Shown piece by piece: positions 42,940 to 51,877 of a stretch of DNA of 64,000 nucleotides. A program made the position numbers and the translations under genes. The notes beneath the pieces are model-generated. The model saw only the letters and a program-made list of their open reading frames with translations, had not been told where the DNA came from and did not search any database. Location: the NCBI GenBank assembly GCA_017428215.1, contig JAFRRH010000064.1, forward strand, positions 62,001-126,000, written 5' to 3'. The stretch's first letter is position 1, and each line of letters opens with the position of its first letter. The DNA comes from Selenomonadaceae bacterium. GTDB lineage: Bacteria > Bacillota > Negativicutes > Selenomonadales > Selenomonadaceae.

Positions 42940-44466
42940 ATGATTAAAGTTTATAACACGATGAGCGGGTCGAAGGAAATTTTTAAGCCGCTCAAAAAAG
43001 GCGAGGTCAGTATTTATTGCTGCGGAGTTACACCTTACAACGCGCCACATATCGGCAACGCCCGCCCGTTCGTTACTTGGGACGTTATTCGTCGATTTTT
43101 TATAAAGAGCGGCTACAAAGTTCGCTACATTCAAAATTTCACCGACGTTGACGACAAGATTATTAAAGCGGCAAATGAACAGGGCGTAACGTGGAGTGAT
43201 ATTGCCGAAAAAAATATCGCCGCTTATTTCAAGAGTATGGATGCGCTTAACGTCCGCCGCGCAGATTTTTATCCCAAAGTTTCAGAGACAATGGACGATA
43301 TTATCAATATGATTCAAACGCTCGTTGACAAGGGCTTTGCTTATGTGCTGGGCAATGGCGATGTTTTCTACAGCGTCGAACAGGATAAAAATTACGGCAA
43401 ATTGAGCGGACGAAAACTTACCGACATGATGGCAGGTGCTCGCGTCGAAGTTGACGAACGTAAACATCACCCAATGGATTTTGCGCTGTGGAAAGCGGCT
43501 AAGCCTGGCGAGCCGTATTGGGAAAGTCCGTGGGGGCAAGGGCGTCCTGGTTGGCATATCGAGTGCTCGGCAATGTCGCTGAAATTTTTGGGCGAAAAAT
43601 TTGACTTTCACGGCGGCGGCTCCGATTTAATCTTCCCGCACCACGAAAACGAAATCGCACAAAGTCAAGCGGCTCTCGGCGATGAAAATTCTTTTGCGCA
43701 GTATTGGTTGCATAACGGCTTTATAACCAACGGCAACGAGAAACTTAGCAAGTCGAATAAGGAAATGGTTAAGCGCAATAAAGGTTTCTTCACAGTCGAA
43801 GAAGTTTTAGCGAAATATCCTGGCGAAGTGATTCGTTTGCTGTTGTTGCAGACGCATTATCGCAATCCGCTTGAGTTCAACGAAACTAGAGTAATTGAGG
43901 CGCAAGAATTTTTCGGCAAATTGGCTAAAGCTTATTGGCAACTGGACGACTTAGCGCGGCGGATTCATGCGGGCGAATTTATTAAAGACACGGGCGAGAA
44001 AAATTTTGCAATAACAGTAAGTCCTGCAGGCGGGCTTGTCGAAGAGGGCGAGCGGCTTTTGTCGAATTTCTACGCGGCAATGGACGACGACTTTAACACC
44101 GCGCTGGCTATAACTTATATGTTCGAGTTGGCTAAAGAAATCGGCGAATACTACGGCGAATTTATTAACGGAGAAATTTTGCCCGTGACGATTGACGGCG
44201 ATATAATTCTGCGTGTTCGGGATATTTATATGGAAATGGCGGAAATTATCGGGATATTTGAACAGCCCGTGCCCGTCGAAAAGACAGAAGAAAAAACTGC
44301 CGAGCCGGAACTTGTCAACGCGCTCATGAAAATTATCCTTGCACTTCGACAGGACGCACGCGCCGCAAAAAATTGGGCAGTTGCCGATAAAATTCGCGAC
44401 GAACTCAAAGTGGCAGGAATTGTCGTTGAGGATACGCCGCAAGGAGCAACATGGAAGAAAGCTTAA
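42940..44466 (+). CDS. cysS: Cysteinyl-tRNA synthetase
   Basis: 508 residues, somewhat longer than the usual ~460. It charges tRNA-Cys. The zinc and active-site region begins IYCCGVTPYNAPHIGNARPF near residue 23 (HIGN); the WHIECSAMS zinc region is near 203, HHENEIAQSQA near 230 and the KLSKS signature near 268. The extra length lies partly in a C-terminal insertion rich in Glu and Thr (near 445-460). It ends 16 bases inside the following Mini-III gene. Order with mrnC, rlmB and rae1 is the standard Firmicute cluster. Confidence 0.95.
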   Translation: MIKVYNTMSGSKEIFKPLKKGEVSIYCCGVTPYNAPHIGNARPFVTWDVIRRFFIKSGYKVRYIQNFTDVDDKIIKAANEQGVTWSDIAEKNIAAYFKSMDALNVRRADFYPKVSETMDDIINMIQTLVDKGFAYVLGNGDVFYSVEQDKNYGKLSGRKLTDMMAGARVEVDERKHHPMDFALWKAAKPGEPYWESPWGQGRPGWHIECSAMSLKFLGEKFDFHGGGSDLIFPHHENEIAQSQAALGDENSFAQYWLHNGFITNGNEKLSKSNKEMVKRNKGFFTVEEVLAKYPGEVIRLLLLQTHYRNPLEFNETRVIEAQEFFGKLAKAYWQLDDLARRIHAGEFIKDTGEKNFAITVSPAGGLVEEGERLLSNFYAAMDDDFNTALAITYMFELAKEIGEYYGEFINGEILPVTIDGDIILRVRDIYMEMAEIIGIFEQPVPVEKTEEKTAEPELVNALMKIILALRQDARAAKNWAVADKIRDELKVAGIVVEDTPQGATWKKA

Positions 44467-44960
44467 TTAAAACTTTGTCGCCATTGGTTTTAGCGCACAG
44501 CGGCGACGGCAACGTGACGTTGCATCCAGATAGCGCGATTGATTCTTCAACAACCGAAGTTGCTCGCCGCGCTTTGGGTTTTCCTGCTGACGAAATTAAA
44601 ACTTTATCACCTCTTGTTTTAGCGCATATCGGCGACGCTTATTTTCATCTTTACGTTCGCACGCGCCTCTTGCAAGTTACACACAACATAACCCGCTTGC
44701 ACGAGCTTAGCGCGGAAATTGTTTCAGCGACCGCGCAGGCAAAAACTTACCACGCGATAGAAAATTTTTTAACGGACGATGAACGCGACATTTTCCGACG
44801 CGGCAGAAATGCCAAAAGTCATGCGCCGAGAAAAGCTACCGTTGCCGAATATCACGCGAGTACAGGTTTTGAAGCATTATTGGGCGAACTTTATCTAAAG
44901 AAAAATTTTACACGGCTTGACGAAATTTGCGAGCTGGCGTTTAAGGAGGCGTCCCTATGA
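44451..44960 (+). CDS. mrnC: Mini-ribonuclease III with duplicated N-terminal segment
   Basis: 169 residues; usual Mini-III proteins are about 130-145. It trims 23S rRNA precursor ends. The RNase III-like core starts at about residue 48 with IKTLSPLVLAHIGDAYFHLYVRTRLL; GRNAKSHAPRKA near 124 and STGFEALLGELYL near 143 complete the family. Before the core, residues 6-21 repeat the same motif (IKTLSPLVLAHSGDGN), and the DNA is also alike (about 44462-44508 versus 44591-44637). The leading copy lacks the residues after the Asp, so it is a partial duplication. Overlaps cysS by 16 bases. Confidence 0.85.
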   Translation: MEESLIKTLSPLVLAHSGDGNVTLHPDSAIDSSTTEVARRALGFPADEIKTLSPLVLAHIGDAYFHLYVRTRLLQVTHNITRLHELSAEIVSATAQAKTYHAIENFLTDDERDIFRRGRNAKSHAPRKATVAEYHASTGFEALLGELYLKKNFTRLDEICELAFKEASL

Positions 44961-45646
44961 AAAAATTTTTTGCCATTACATTTTTGTTAACGGCAATTTT
45001 TATCGGCACTGCTTGCGCGGAAGAGGAATCGTCCAGCCCTGCCGCCGCGCCCAAAGAAATTAATCACCCTCATTCGATTTATTACAAGCACCCCGATTTT
45101 TACAATATGACTTCTACAGACAGCAGAATTATTTTGACGCACTATCCGACTTATCAGCAAACGACCGAATTCAGTTGCGGACCTGCCGCCGCGTTAACCG
45201 TGCTGAATTATTACGGCAACCGCGACTTCGACGAGGCGACGTTGATTAAACGCATGGACAGCAAGCCCGAAATCGGCACGAGTCTCGCCAACATGGTAAA
45301 ATTTTTCAAGGAGCTTGATTGGGACGTTCAAAGCAACCTCGATACGCCGCCTATGGATGAGTTTGAATTTCAAAAATTTGTAATGAAAAATCTTTCCGAA
45401 GGTAAGCCGATTATCGTTGAGAACGTCGAATGGGGCGGACATTGGCGCGTGATTATCGGTTACGATGCACTGAGCACGCCAGCTGATCTTTATGACGACG
45501 TTTTGATTTTCGCAGATTCTTACGATACGAGCGACCACGATCAAGACGGCTACACAATCGGGAGTTTCGACAGATTTTTTTGGATGTGGTTTGACAAGCA
45601 CGAACGCCCTCAAGCTTGGCTCATCGTTGCGCCAAGGAGGCTTTAA
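44957..45646 (+). CDS. Secreted C39-like peptidase
   Basis: 229 residues, overlapping mrnC by four bases. An N-terminal signal peptide is clear (MKKFFAITFLLTAIFIGTACA); the TACAEE end could be a lipoprotein-like or ordinary signal cleavage site. The papain-like C39 fold is indicated by the catalytic cysteine in EFSCGPAAALTVLNYYG near residue 73, the catalytic histidine in WGGHWRVIIGYD near 165 and an Asp in IFADSYDT near 184. It probably processes a peptide or wall-associated substrate outside the cytoplasm. The target is unknown; no transporter lies beside it. Confidence 0.75.
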   Translation: MKKFFAITFLLTAIFIGTACAEEESSSPAAAPKEINHPHSIYYKHPDFYNMTSTDSRIILTHYPTYQQTTEFSCGPAAALTVLNYYGNRDFDEATLIKRMDSKPEIGTSLANMVKFFKELDWDVQSNLDTPPMDEFEFQKFVMKNLSEGKPIIVENVEWGGHWRVIIGYDALSTPADLYDDVLIFADSYDTSDHDQDGYTIGSFDRFFWMWFDKHERPQAWLIVAPRRL

Positions 45647-46371
45647 TGGACAATTTAATTTTCGGGCGCAACGCCGTAATGGAGCTGTTAAAGTCGGGGC
45701 GAAGCGTCAATAAACTTTTTATATCGGAGGGCAGTCGCGACGGTTCGATACAAAAAATTTTTTCACTTGCCAAAACAGCGGGCGTTGTTGTAGAATTTGT
45801 AAAGCGTGACAAACTCGATAAGCTGTGCGACGGTCGTCATCAAGGCGTAGCGGCATTGGCGGCGGCGATTAATTATTCTACGCTGGAAGAAATTTTAGAG
45901 CTTAACGAATCACCATTTATAATTTTGCTAGACGAATTGGAAGATCCGCAAAATTTCGGCGCAATACTTCGGACGGCGGAGGCAGTCGGCGTGCACGGCG
46001 TGATAATTCCAAAACGTCGAAGTGTTCAGCTCAATTCAACGGTTTTTAAAACGTCGGCGGGCGCGGCAGAATACGTCAAAGTTGCGCAAGTTACAAACGT
46101 CGCTCAAACTTTAAAAAATCTGCGCGGGCGTGGATTAAAAATCGTTGGCGCAGACATGAGCGCGAAAATTGATTTTAGGCAAGCAGATTTAACGGGCGGA
46201 ATTGTTTTGATAATCGGTAGCGAAGGTAAAGGTATGAGACGCTTGACGCGGGAGAATTGCGACATGCTAATAAAAATTCCGATGGTCGGCAAAATTAATT
46301 CGCTAAATGCCTCGGCGGCGGGCGCAGTGCTCATGTACGAAATTTTTTCCCAGCGGAGCCTAGCAAAATGA
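45646..46371 (+). CDS. rlmB: 23S rRNA (guanosine-2'-O-)-methyltransferase RlmB-like (SpoU family)
   Basis: 241 residues from ATG 45646, AAGGAGG upstream; its start overlaps the previous stop by one base. The N-terminal substrate-binding part (IFGRNAVMELLKSG) is followed by a knotted SPOUT domain: LLDELEDPQNFGAILRTAEAVG near residue 90, an internal VQLNSTVFKTSAGAAEYV near 128, and the SAM-binding IVLIIGSEGKGMRRLT near 186 with a final NSLNASAAGAVLMYE. It modifies ribosomal RNA. Clustered with cysS, mrnC and rae1 as usual. Confidence 0.93.
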   Translation: MDNLIFGRNAVMELLKSGRSVNKLFISEGSRDGSIQKIFSLAKTAGVVVEFVKRDKLDKLCDGRHQGVAALAAAINYSTLEEILELNESPFIILLDELEDPQNFGAILRTAEAVGVHGVIIPKRRSVQLNSTVFKTSAGAAEYVKVAQVTNVAQTLKNLRGRGLKIVGADMSAKIDFRQADLTGGIVLIIGSEGKGMRRLTRENCDMLIKIPMVGKINSLNASAAGAVLMYEIFSQRSLAK

Positions 46372-46890
46372 CTAAAAAGCGACCGCATTATCTCGTTGAC
46401 GGCTACAATCTGATTCACGTTTGGCAGGAGATTAATACCGATGATTTGGCGACGGCGCGGGATTTTTTGATTCGCAGTCTAAACGAATACGGCGCGTATG
46501 AAAAATTTGAGATTACACTCGTCTTTGATGCCGCACGCAGCGAGGACGAGGAGCGCGTTGAAGCCTACGACGATTTTTTTTCGCGTAGTGTACAGCGGCT
46601 TTAATGAGACGGCGGACAGCGTTATTGAGCGGCTTTCCTACGAAGAAGTTCGCAAGCGGCGCGAGGTGCACGTTGTCAGTTCGGACGCGACGATTGAGAC
46701 CGTCATCTTAGGTGCAGGAGCTTATCGGCATCCTTCGCGGGAATTTTATCGGGCGGTTAAACGTGCTAAACAACATTTGCGCAAAGAATATCTCGGCAAT
46801 GTAACTTTGCCCGTCAAGCGCAATGAAATTGGCGACCGAATTGGCGCAGATGTTTTCGCTAAGCTTGAAAAACTTCGGCGAGCAAAATAA
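46368..46890 (+). pseudogene. rae1: rae1/yacP-like NYN-domain ribonuclease, frame-broken at a T8 tract
   Basis: The start (overlapping rlmB by four bases) gives 78 residues with the NYN motif LVDGYNLIHVW and VFDAARSEDEERVEAYDDFF, then a stop at 46602-46604. The rest of the family (VVYSGFNETADSVIERL, VVSSDATIE, LGAGAYRHPSREFY) continues in another frame to 46890. Both parts meet at eight T (46574-46581): seven T would give one ~172-residue protein, the normal length. Rae1 cuts mRNA on the ribosome. The gene may be a mutant, may be read by transcriptional slippage on the U-run, or the T count may be a sequencing error. Confidence 0.82.
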
Positions 46891-46919
46891 TAATTTTTTT
46901 ATTAGGAGTGTGATTATCT

Positions 46920-48482
46920 GTGGCAGTAACCAAAAGAATTTTCCAACTGTCTAAAGAATTTGAACGCGACGAAAAGGAAATTATCGCGTTCTTAGCCACG
47001 CAAGGAATTAAAGTTTCAAACCGGCTCAGCGCAGTCAGCGAAGAAGCTTATAACATGTTGAAGGCGAAATTTGCGGCACCGCCCGAACCTGAACCCGCGC
47101 CCGAACCCGCTCCCCAACCTGCACAGGAAGTTAAAGAAACCGCGCCTGCCGAATCAACCGAAGCTCCGACGCAACCTAATCAGCCTGAACAGCAGAATCA
47201 ACCCGCGCAGGGCAACAAAAAAAAGAAGAAAAAAAATAAACCTGCTCAACCCGCCGCCGAGACAACGGAGCAACCTCAACAGCCGGGACAAGAGCAAACG
47301 GAAGAACCAACCTTTAAAGTAATTTCTGATGAAAAAGTCGCGAATATGGCAAAACGCACGCAAACTATCCTCTGCGAGGGAATTAAGGCGGGCAACGAGT
47401 TTATCAACCACTACACCCCAAACGCGGGCAGTACCACTTTACTCAACAATAAGAACAAGCCGATACTTACGGCAAATATGGATATTTGGGGCGTTCTTTA
47501 CAATCACAAATTTGAATATCCCGATTCCTCGCCCGCACGCTATTGGCAATCCGTCGCCAAATTGATGACTAGAGCTTTTAAAGTCATGAACGGTTTCGGC
47601 TTGGCTAACAAAGAGGCTTTAGCGGAAATGCGTAATGCTATGATGCCACTCGGAACAAAATATCAGCCGCGCGAAATTTTCACGGACGAAGAGAATCAAA
47701 AATTCGAGGCGCAACAAAAGCTGTTATTTGTATCGTTTGGACACGGCATGGGGCTTGTTAATGATAATCTCTACGATTTGAAGTTGAAAGCCGAACGCAT
47801 GAAAGTTAAGTACGAACGCATGAGTTTTCTTGAGTACGTCACCAATCCCCAAGACGAACTTAGAAGTAATGATCGCGTGCCCTTTAATGAACTCGTCGAA
47901 GCTGTCGTTTACAGTATACGCGGTGTTGCTCGCCGATTCGAGTTTTATCAACAAAATAAGGAACGTATAAATAAAATTATTACGCGATTTTTCGAGTGGC
48001 TTGACGGCTATGCCAAACTCAAGGAGCAGGGCGCAGACGCCGCTAAGTTAGAAAAATATTTGGAGCTTGAGGAAAAATTCATTTCGATTGCCGAGTACAT
48101 GTCGTTTGATAATTTGATTTATAATCCTGCAAGCAAGCAAGGCAAGAAAAATAAGCCTGCGCCTTTTGATTTGATAACTGACCTGTTGCTAAATTATCGC
48201 GACAACTTGGACGACCCCGACGCCGAGCGCGATTTCAAATACAAAGTTCGCGGCGTCACCAACATCATTTACAAGCCGAAAGAATATGTATTTATATATC
48301 GATTCGCGGGTTTGGAGCCTAATAAAGATTATCGTCCGCCTGAAGTAATTGCCGCCGCTGAAGCCGCTAAAAAAGCCGCCGAAGCTGAAGCTGCTAAAAA
48401 AGCTGCCGAAGCTGAAGCTGCCAAAGCCGCCGCTGAAACTACCGAACAAGAAGAAAACCCCGCCGATAACGACGAGGCTTAA
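46920..48482 (+). CDS. IF2_N-domain protein with unknown helical domain
   Basis: 520 residues, GTG start. Residues 4-50 match the IF2 N-terminal domain (RIFQLSKEFERDEKEIIAFL then GIKVSNRLSAVSEEA). A Pro/Glu/Gln-rich linker with a seven-lysine run within NKKKKKKNK follows (about 52-135), then about 320 residues of mainly helical sequence with no family I know, and an Ala/Glu/Lys-rich repeat tail (units AAEAEAAKK). No GTPase domain is present, so it is not IF2. It follows rae1, where Firmicutes often carry sigH. It may bind nucleic acid or ribosomes through the IF2_N part; the role is unknown. Confidence 0.7.
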   Translation: MAVTKRIFQLSKEFERDEKEIIAFLATQGIKVSNRLSAVSEEAYNMLKAKFAAPPEPEPAPEPAPQPAQEVKETAPAESTEAPTQPNQPEQQNQPAQGNKKKKKKNKPAQPAAETTEQPQQPGQEQTEEPTFKVISDEKVANMAKRTQTILCEGIKAGNEFINHYTPNAGSTTLLNNKNKPILTANMDIWGVLYNHKFEYPDSSPARYWQSVAKLMTRAFKVMNGFGLANKEALAEMRNAMMPLGTKYQPREIFTDEENQKFEAQQKLLFVSFGHGMGLVNDNLYDLKLKAERMKVKYERMSFLEYVTNPQDELRSNDRVPFNELVEAVVYSIRGVARRFEFYQQNKERINKIITRFFEWLDGYAKLKEQGADAAKLEKYLELEEKFISIAEYMSFDNLIYNPASKQGKKNKPAPFDLITDLLLNYRDNLDDPDAERDFKYKVRGVTNIIYKPKEYVFIYRFAGLEPNKDYRPPEVIAAAEAAKKAAEAEAAKKAAEAEAAKAAAETTEQEENPADNDEA

Positions 48483-48485
48483 GGC

Positions 48486-49445
48486 TCAACCCCAGAACAT
48501 GTGTTTTTTCCAGAAAATTATTGCCGCGACGATTGACGCAAGCAACGCTATCGCAATTACGATTATAAATCCCAAATTATTCTCGGCAAGCGGAACGGGC
48601 ACATTCATTCCAAAAAAGCTGGCGATAACTGTTGGCACCGCGATTATAATCGTCATCGCCGCAAGGAATTTCATAACCATATTTTGATTATTAGAGATTA
48701 TTGACGAGAAAATATCTGCCATTTGCGAAAGGATTTGGCTGTACATTTCAACCATCTCACGCGCCTGTTTATTCTCAATGATGACGTCTTCGAGTAAGTC
48801 CTCGTCCTCCTCGTAAATTTCCAAAATCCCTTCGACGGTGCGACTGTTCCGCAAGCGCAGAAGTTTTTCAAAGACCGCATCATTGGAACGGAGCGAGGCA
48901 TTAAAGTAAGTCAAACCCTTTTGCAATTCCATTAGCCGCAAAATGTCCGCATTACGCATTGAGCGGCGCAGTTGCTCTTCGATTTCGTCGGAGAGCTTAT
49001 TTATTTGCCGCAAGTACCGCAGATAAAATGTCGCCGAACGATACAGTATCTCGAATAAAAATTGTGTGCGCTTGTAAGTGTGGAAAAGCCGCGCCGTTCG
49101 CTGATTGAAACTCGCCATGACAGGCGTTTCCTCCAAACAAACCGTGATTATATATTGCTTTGTTAAAATGATTGATAGCGGCAACGTGTCGTAACTTTCT
49201 TCCTCATAGACGATTGGCACGTTCGTTAAAATCATGACGGATTCGTCTTCAACGTCTAAATGCGAGCGTTCTTCCTCGTCGAGTGCGGCGCGTAAAAAAT
49301 CTGGCTCCACATGCGTTAACGAGCTGACTTCGCGCAGTTCATATGGCGTCGGGTCAACTATGTTTATCCACGCGCCCTTCTGCAACGTTCGGAGCGTCAA
49401 CTTCTCCAAATGCCCCGACTCCTGCGATTTGTAAATTTCAACCAA
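48486..49445 (-). CDS. corA: CorA-family magnesium transporter
   Basis: 319 residues from TTG 49445, with AAGGGGG upstream. A large cytoplasmic N-terminal domain and long stalk helix end in two membrane segments near residues 255-275 and 290-312. The selectivity motif is GMN in SFFGMNV, between the two segments. The C-terminal tail is basic (FWKKHMFWG). It carries Mg2+ or other divalent ions into the cell as a pentamer. It is convergent with the IF2_N gene, with a three-base gap, and probably has its own promoter in the 77-bp gap before holA (TTCAAA-17-TAAAAT on the minus strand). Confidence 0.92.
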   Translation of the reverse strand: MVEIYKSQESGHLEKLTLRTLQKGAWINIVDPTPYELREVSSLTHVEPDFLRAALDEEERSHLDVEDESVMILTNVPIVYEEESYDTLPLSIILTKQYIITVCLEETPVMASFNQRTARLFHTYKRTQFLFEILYRSATFYLRYLRQINKLSDEIEEQLRRSMRNADILRLMELQKGLTYFNASLRSNDAVFEKLLRLRNSRTVEGILEIYEEDEDLLEDVIIENKQAREMVEMYSQILSQMADIFSSIISNNQNMVMKFLAAMTIIIAVPTVIASFFGMNVPVPLAENNLGFIIVIAIALLASIVAAIIFWKKHMFWG

Positions 49446-49522
49446 CGGTATCGCCCCCCTTCCGTGATTATTTTACTACATTTGAACTGCACTTTGAAGG
49501 AAATTTTTTCACGACGCATAAT

Positions 49523-50518
49523 TTATCGTTTGCAAAGTTTGATGAGGATTCTTTCTAAAATTTCAATATCTGCGCGACCTGTCTTTAATTTAAAATCTGC
49601 CTCTGCCAATTCGATAAAAGTTTCCTCTAAAAGTTTTTCCGAATAAGTTTTGGCAACCTCTGAAAATTTTTGTGCAATGTAAGGATTCATTTCAAGCGGC
49701 TCGCCCAATCGTCGTCCTGTGATTCCCTGCGCCATGAAAAATTTTGCTCTTATAAGGCGGCGCACGTGATTAACCAACAGTGTCATCACTAGCGGAATTT
49801 TTGCGGGGATTCGTGCCTGCTGTTTTAAAAGGTAGAACGCTTTTTTAACCTTGCGTTCGTCAACGGCGTCCGTTAATGCAAAGTTCGATACTTCCGGCGG
49901 CGCAAGCATATTTTTCCGTAAATCTGCCGCTGTTATCTCGTTGCCTGTCACGTTAAGCGCAACTTTGTTTAATTCATTTTCCAAATACCACAGCGAAATT
50001 TCCGGCAAAATTCCAAGCCGTTCGTTAAAATGCCGACGTGCCTCGCCGCGCATGATTTTTCCCAGCGATGAAAGTTTTTCGTTAAGCCACTCATCAACTT
50101 CCCACGAGCGCAGAGGATTTGCCTCTAATATCGCGCCGACTTGCGAAATTATTTTGTAAAGCTTGCGCCGCTTATCTGCCGTCTTCGCCGTGAAGATTAC
50201 GTAATTTGTCGGTTGCATATCTTGCAAAATATTTTCGAGTCGCTCAATTTTTTTATCCGCGCTGAAAAACGTAGCGTTCTTAACGAGCACAACATTTTTC
50301 GGACTAAAGAAAGGCGAACTGTCAATCGCGCTGATAATTTCGCCGAGTGCAGGTTTAGTGTCACAGTCGAAGGTTATCAGCTCCGTTTGTTTATCAACGC
50401 CGAGCCGCGCCAAAATTTTTTCCCGCGCCTTATCGATAAAAAAAGTTTCCTCGCCGCTAAGCAGATAGACATTTTTAATATCGCCGTCGAGCGCGTCCAT
50501 AAATTCTTTGAACTTCAA
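49523..50518 (-). CDS. holA: DNA polymerase III subunit delta
   Basis: 331 residues from TTG 50518, after AGGGGTG; an in-frame open stretch upstream runs antisense to alr and is not used. The delta subunit opens the sliding clamp in the clamp loader. Family segments include NVYLLSGEETFFIDKAREKI near residue 15, VVLVKNATFF near 70, ILEANPLRSWEVDEWL near 125 and the C-terminal LLKQQARIPAKIPLVMTLLVNHVRRL near 235. It is divergent from alr, with only 33 bases between the two start codons. Confidence 0.88.
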   Translation of the reverse strand: MKFKEFMDALDGDIKNVYLLSGEETFFIDKAREKILARLGVDKQTELITFDCDTKPALGEIISAIDSSPFFSPKNVVLVKNATFFSADKKIERLENILQDMQPTNYVIFTAKTADKRRKLYKIISQVGAILEANPLRSWEVDEWLNEKLSSLGKIMRGEARRHFNERLGILPEISLWYLENELNKVALNVTGNEITAADLRKNMLAPPEVSNFALTDAVDERKVKKAFYLLKQQARIPAKIPLVMTLLVNHVRRLIRAKFFMAQGITGRRLGEPLEMNPYIAQKFSEVAKTYSEKLLEETFIELAEADFKLKTGRADIEILERILIKLCKR

Positions 50519-50551
50519 ATTATCACCCCTATTGATTGGAGATGTTTTAAA

Positions 50552-51661
50552 ATGATTCTTCGTGATGTTTATGCCGAAATTGATTTGAACGCCATACGCC
50601 ATAACCTTACTGAAATTCGCCGCCACATTAACCCCGCGTCCAAACTCTGCGCGGTCGTCAAAGCCAATGCTTATGGGCACGGCGCGATTGAAGTTTCTAA
50701 AGTCGCCGTTGAATGCGGAGCCGATTTTTTAGCCGTCGCTACCGTCGATGAAGGTTTGGAACTTCGCCGCGCAGATTTTAGCTTGCCAATTTTGATTCTT
50801 GGTTTGATTCCTAAAGCCGCCGTTGATGTCGTCGTAGCAAACGATTTAACGCAAGCCGTTGTTGACTTTGAACTTGCCGAAAAAATTTCTGACGCCGCGC
50901 AACGTCTTAACAAAGTCGCCAAAGTTCACTTGAAGATTGAAACGGGCATGGGCAGAATTGGCGTTGCGCCCGATAAAGCCGTTGAGCTTGCCGAAAAAAT
51001 TTCTCGCTTGCCGAACGTCGAATTGGAAGGCGTCTTTTCGCATTTCGCCGACGCCGATAATCTCGATAGAACTTTTACGAATCATCAAATAGAAATTTTC
51101 AAAGAGACGGCTAATAAGATTCGGGCGGCAGGTGTTGATATAAAAATTTTCCACATAGCAGAATCCGCCGCAATTCTCGACATTCCCGAAGCGCATTTTG
51201 ATATGGTTCGTTCAGGAATTATAACTTATGGCTTGTATCCTTCCGCTGACGTTCGCCGCACGATTGAACTCAAGCCCGCTATGAAACTCGTCGCGCGTAT
51301 TGCTTATCTTAAAAAAATTTCTGCGGGAGTGTCGATAGGTTATGGGCGCGAATTTGTCGCCAAACGTGATTCGCTGATTGCGACGTTGCCGCTGGGTTAT
51401 GCTGACGGTTATATCCGTGCCTACAAAAATTTTCATGTGGAGATTCGCGGACAACTTGCGCCGATTGCGGGGCGAATTTGTATGGATCAAACTATGGTTG
51501 ATGTGACAGATATTGACGGCGTTAAAATTGGCGATGAAGTAATTTTATTCGGCTCCGATTTGATTTCGATTGACGACGCCGCACGCCATTTGAACACGAT
51601 TAATTACGAGATAACCTGCCTTATATCTGCGCGGGTGCCAAGAGTTTTCAAAAGGCTCTAA
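50552..51661 (+). CDS. alr: Alanine racemase
   Basis: 369 residues from ATG 50552. The frame is open back to 50141, but that part is antisense to holA and lacks a ribosome site, so it is rejected. It makes D-alanine for peptidoglycan. The PLP lysine is in VVKANAYGHGA near residue 37, the second catalytic tyrosine lies in VSIGYGREF near 265, and the PLGYADGY and AGRICMDQTMVDVT segments follow near 285 and 310. Any promoter must lie in the 33-bp gap or inside holA. A repeat-rich 138-bp gap follows. Confidence 0.95.
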   Translation: MILRDVYAEIDLNAIRHNLTEIRRHINPASKLCAVVKANAYGHGAIEVSKVAVECGADFLAVATVDEGLELRRADFSLPILILGLIPKAAVDVVVANDLTQAVVDFELAEKISDAAQRLNKVAKVHLKIETGMGRIGVAPDKAVELAEKISRLPNVELEGVFSHFADADNLDRTFTNHQIEIFKETANKIRAAGVDIKIFHIAESAAILDIPEAHFDMVRSGIITYGLYPSADVRRTIELKPAMKLVARIAYLKKISAGVSIGYGREFVAKRDSLIATLPLGYADGYIRAYKNFHVEIRGQLAPIAGRICMDQTMVDVTDIDGVKIGDEVILFGSDLISIDDAARHLNTINYEITCLISARVPRVFKRL

Positions 51662-51662
51662 G

Positions 51663-51877
51663 TTTGGCGAAAAATTTTGCCTTCCACAATCTAAATTTAA
51701 ATTCCGTTAATCCGAAACGCGGGTCGCTTTAAAAGCGACGGAACAGTTAGCGCGATTTGACGATAAAAAATTTTCAGATGGTCGCCGCGATTTAACGTTT
51801 TAAAAGATATTTCTGACTTTGGCAAAGAATTTTGCTTTCCACAATCTAAATTTAAATTCCGTCAATCCAAAGCGCGG
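51663..51877 (+). repeat. Dispersed palindromic element, copy 2, bracketed by a duplicated deacetylase gene end
   Basis: Sixty bases at 51663-51722 repeat, with six mismatches, the 3' coding end of the deacetylase gene at 51818-51877. Between them is a ~72-bp element (51718-51789) like that at 41301-41371. Its palindrome GTCGCTTTAAAAGCGAC (51723-51739) differs from copy 1 by a matched C-to-T and G-to-A change, so pairing is preserved. Confidence 0.78.

Noticed and set aside
48360-48440. Tandem DNA repeat encoding the Ala/Glu/Lys tail of the IF2_N protein
   Set aside because: Low-complexity coding repeat of a charged helix; no sign of frame change or mobility.
50141-50551. Upstream extension of the alanine racemase frame
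   Set aside because: Antisense to holA, without a ribosome site, and beyond the normal start of the family.
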